Assembly: GCA_902496375.1 (NCBI GenBank)
Contig: CABVAS010000004.1
Span: 1-32,772, forward strand
DNA: 32,772 bases
Source of the DNA: an uncultured Collinsella sp.
GTDB lineage: Bacteria; Actinomycetota; Coriobacteriia; Coriobacteriales; Coriobacteriaceae
Reading direction: 5' to 3'
The position numbers and the translations under genes were made by a program. The notes below the pieces were generated by a model. That model had not been told where the DNA came from and did not search any database. It saw nothing but the letters and a program-made list of their open reading frames with translations. Positions 31,181 to 32,772 of this stretch are shown in pieces. How positions within the stretch are numbered: the first letter of the stretch is position 1; each line of letters starts with the position of its first letter.

Positions 31181-32116
31181 ATGATCCTCACCGTTACGAT
31201 GAACCCGTCTGTCGATACGCGCTATCAGCTCGATGAGCTCGTTATCGACGACGTCAACCGTGTGACGCCCGAAAAGACCGCCGGCGGCAAGGGCCTCAAC
31301 GTGGCCCGTGTGCTGGGTCAGCTGGGCGACGACGTTGTGGCAACCGGTCTGCTCGGCGGCCACATGGGCGCCTACATGGCTGAGCTCATGGACGCCAACG
31401 GTATTAACAACGACTTTGTGTCCATCAAGGGCGAGACTCGCATTTGCCTTAACATTCTCCACGCCGGCAACCAGACCGAGCTGCTCGAGAGCGGCCCGAC
31501 GATTGCCCCTGAGGAGCTCGATGCCTTTACCGCCAAGTTTACCGAGCTTGCGGGAAAGGCCGACGTCGTCACCATCTCGGGTTCGCTGCCTCGCGGTGTC
31601 GAGGCAGACTACTATGCCAAGATCACGGGCATTGCCGAGAACGCCGGTGCCAAGGTGTTGCTCGATACCTCGGGTGCCTCGCTCGAGGCCGCCCTTAAGT
31701 CCGAAATTAAGCCCGAGCTGGTCAAGCCTAACCTGACCGAGATCAACGGCCTTCTGGGTACGAGCTTTACCACCGACGATGTGGACGAGCTCCGCGCCGC
31801 GCTCGCCTCTGATGCCCGCTTCTCCGATATCCCCTGGGTCGTCGTGTCCATGGGTGCCGCCGGCTCCGTGGGCTTCCATAACGGCCGTGCGTTCCGCGTA
31901 AAGACGCCCGATATCCCTGCCATTAACGCCACGGGCTCTGGTGACTCCACTATCGCAGGCTTCGCGCATGCCATCGCTGCTGGCGCAGACGACGAGACGG
32001 TACTGCGCACCGCCAACACCTGCGGCAAGCTCAATGCCATGGATCCCATGACCGGCCATCTGGTCATGGACCGTTGGGACGAGGTCTACAACGGCGTTGT
32101 CGTGACCGAGCTGTAA
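31181..32116 (+). CDS. lacC: Tagatose-6-phosphate kinase (PfkB family, LacC type)
   Basis: Phosphorylates tagatose-6-P to tagatose-1,6-bisphosphate. The 311-residue protein has the 1-phosphofructokinase/LacC pattern: MILTVTMNPSVDTRYQLDEL at the start, the substrate motif GGKGLNVARVL, and the ATP-site motif NATGSGDSTIAG with the catalytic Asp. The GSGDST form is typical of LacC, where 1-phosphofructokinases usually have GAGDS. AAGGAGC precedes the ATG. It follows the LacX-like gene by 59 bases, so one transcript is likely. Fructose-1-phosphate kinase is the main alternative, but context favours tagatose. Confidence 0.88.
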   Translation: MILTVTMNPSVDTRYQLDELVIDDVNRVTPEKTAGGKGLNVARVLGQLGDDVVATGLLGGHMGAYMAELMDANGINNDFVSIKGETRICLNILHAGNQTELLESGPTIAPEELDAFTAKFTELAGKADVVTISGSLPRGVEADYYAKITGIAENAGAKVLLDTSGASLEAALKSEIKPELVKPNLTEINGLLGTSFTTDDVDELRAALASDARFSDIPWVVVSMGAAGSVGFHNGRAFRVKTPDIPAINATGSGDSTIAGFAHAIAAGADDETVLRTANTCGKLNAMDPMTGHLVMDRWDEVYNGVVVTEL

Positions 32117-32149
32117 GAGCTTGGGCGTCGGCCCCGGCATTGCTTGCTA

Positions 32150-32287
32150 GCTCATGTCGACGACAAGTGCAGTAGCATTATGCCGGGGCGCGACGCCGGC
32201 TTTGTCGTGTTCAGTCCCGACCTTACCCTGGTCGAGACGTAGACGTATGTGGGCGGCAACAGCTTTGGTAATGCGTTTGCCGAGTAG
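32150..32287 (+). pseudogene. C-terminal fragment of a nagA-like gene
   Basis: The frame from GCT 32150 to TAG 32285-32287 encodes AHVDDKC...SIMPGRDAGFVVF and ends YVGGNSFGNAFAE. Of the 43 C-terminal residues of the intact NagA upstream, 33 are identical. The fragment has no start codon and contains an in-frame TAG at 32240-32242, caused by a 6-base tandem duplication (GACGTA twice) after the VET codons. Homology starts abruptly near 32150, 33 bases after lacC ends. It is the remnant of a second deacetylase gene removed by deletion. Confidence 0.85.
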
Positions 32288-32319
32288 CCGCCACGGAAAC
32301 GATCCGAGAGGGGATTTAG

Positions 32320-32772
32320 ATGATTTACGGTGCACTGGGCGATATCGAGGAGTATCGCGGAATGCTCAAGGGCCTCGATGTATTGATCGATTGGCTCGAG
32401 GAGAACGATCCGGCGAAGCTCGAGGTCGGCAGCCATTCGATTCTGGGCGACAAGGTCTTTGCGAACGTCATGGCTCCCACGACGCGTCCCGAAGCCGAGG
32501 CTCACTATGAGACGCATCAGCGCTATCACGACCTGCAGATCGACGTCGAGGGTCGCGAGGCCTTTAAGGTTGCCACGGGCAGCCTGACGCTGGTTCAGGA
32601 GTTTGACGAGAAGGACGACTACGATCTGGTCGATTCCGACGCCTCGATCGCCGGCGATCTTGCTGACGACAAGTTTGCGCTGTTTGTTGCCGGCGAGCCT
32701 CACATGCCCACGCTCGAGTTCCCGGGCGATGGCGCGCAGCCGGTCAAGAAGATCTGCTTTAAGCTGCTTGCA
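32320..32772 (+). CDS. YhcH/YjgK/YiaL family protein (partial at window end)
   Basis: The frame starts at ATG 32320 after GAGAGGGG and runs 151 codons to the edge without a stop, close to the full family length of about 150-155. HYETHQRYHDLQIDVEG is the DUF386 signature with likely metal-binding His and Glu, and the HMPTL motif sits near the end with a KKICFK finish. E. coli YhcH (NanQ) is an anomerase for sialic acid, and EbgC belongs to the same fold. Here, at the end of a GalNAc locus, an amino-sugar anomerase role is a reasonable inference. Confidence 0.85.
   Translation, partial: MIYGALGDIEEYRGMLKGLDVLIDWLEENDPAKLEVGSHSILGDKVFANVMAPTTRPEAEAHYETHQRYHDLQIDVEGREAFKVATGSLTLVQEFDEKDDYDLVDSDASIAGDLADDKFALFVAGEPHMPTLEFPGDGAQPVKKICFKLLA

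Overview
The window is a GC-rich, densely packed piece of a bacterial chromosome. The gene content suggests an anaerobic gut actinobacterium of the Coriobacteriia, most likely Collinsella or a close relative. The clues are a man-family PTS joined to a GalNAc/tagatose pathway, an archaeal-looking topoisomerase IA with four zinc ribbons and a lysine-rich tail, HypAB, DegV, and a PSP1 protein with a long arginine-rich tail. That assignment is inference from gene content and codon style; no rRNA is present to confirm it. No tRNA, rRNA, CRISPR array or intact transposase was recognised.

Bases 1-5.8 kb (all +): the end of a PLP aminotransferase, a STAS anti-anti-sigma-like protein, tatA/B and tatC, hypA and hypB, and topoisomerase I ending at a strong bidirectional terminator. 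Bases 5.9-7.1 kb: a minus-strand zinc-ribbon membrane protein bracketed by two copies of a palindromic repeat. Bases 7.2-10.7 kb: the conserved tmk-holB-PSP1 (ricT/yaaT-like) cluster. Bases 10.7-12.7 kb: comF, with a leader hairpin that buries its ribosome-binding site, and a nuclease-like orphan protein. Bases 12.7-13.4 kb: no convincing gene, but a 227-bp long-hairpin element, a very stable GC hairpin, a consensus promoter and a possible structured RNA. Bases 13.4-16.4 kb: a solute-binding lipoprotein, hpf and a DegV protein. Bases 16.5-21.1 kb: a beta-hydroxyacid dehydrogenase with a metal-binding-like His/Cys tail, a small membrane protein, a HEAT-like protein, isocitrate dehydrogenase and a SurA-N-like membrane protein. 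Bases 21.1-22.0 kb (-): an XRE regulator with a DUF2975 membrane protein.

Bases 22.7-32.8 kb form a GalNAc/galactosamine catabolic locus. A mannose-family PTS (EIIA, a YajC-like protein, EIIB, EIIC, EIID) would import and phosphorylate the amino sugar. AgaA/NagA deacetylates it, AgaS converts galactosamine-6-P to tagatose-6-P, and a LacC-type kinase makes tagatose-1,6-bisphosphate. A LacX-like mutarotase and a YhcH-family protein probably handle sugar anomers. A NagR/DasR-type GntR regulator sits in the middle. An identical 13-mer, TGGTTACTACCAG, lies in the promoter regions of both the PTS operon and agaS and is the best candidate operator. The final aldolase is not in the window. A minus-strand flavodoxin interrupts the locus, and the C-terminal fragment of a second nagA-like gene survives as a pseudogene behind lacC.

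The 702-bp region before the PTS operon is the richest regulatory stretch: three LacI-type palindromes, a 30-bp element present twice about 218 bp apart, the GntR site, and a leader hairpin that overlaps the first ribosome-binding site.
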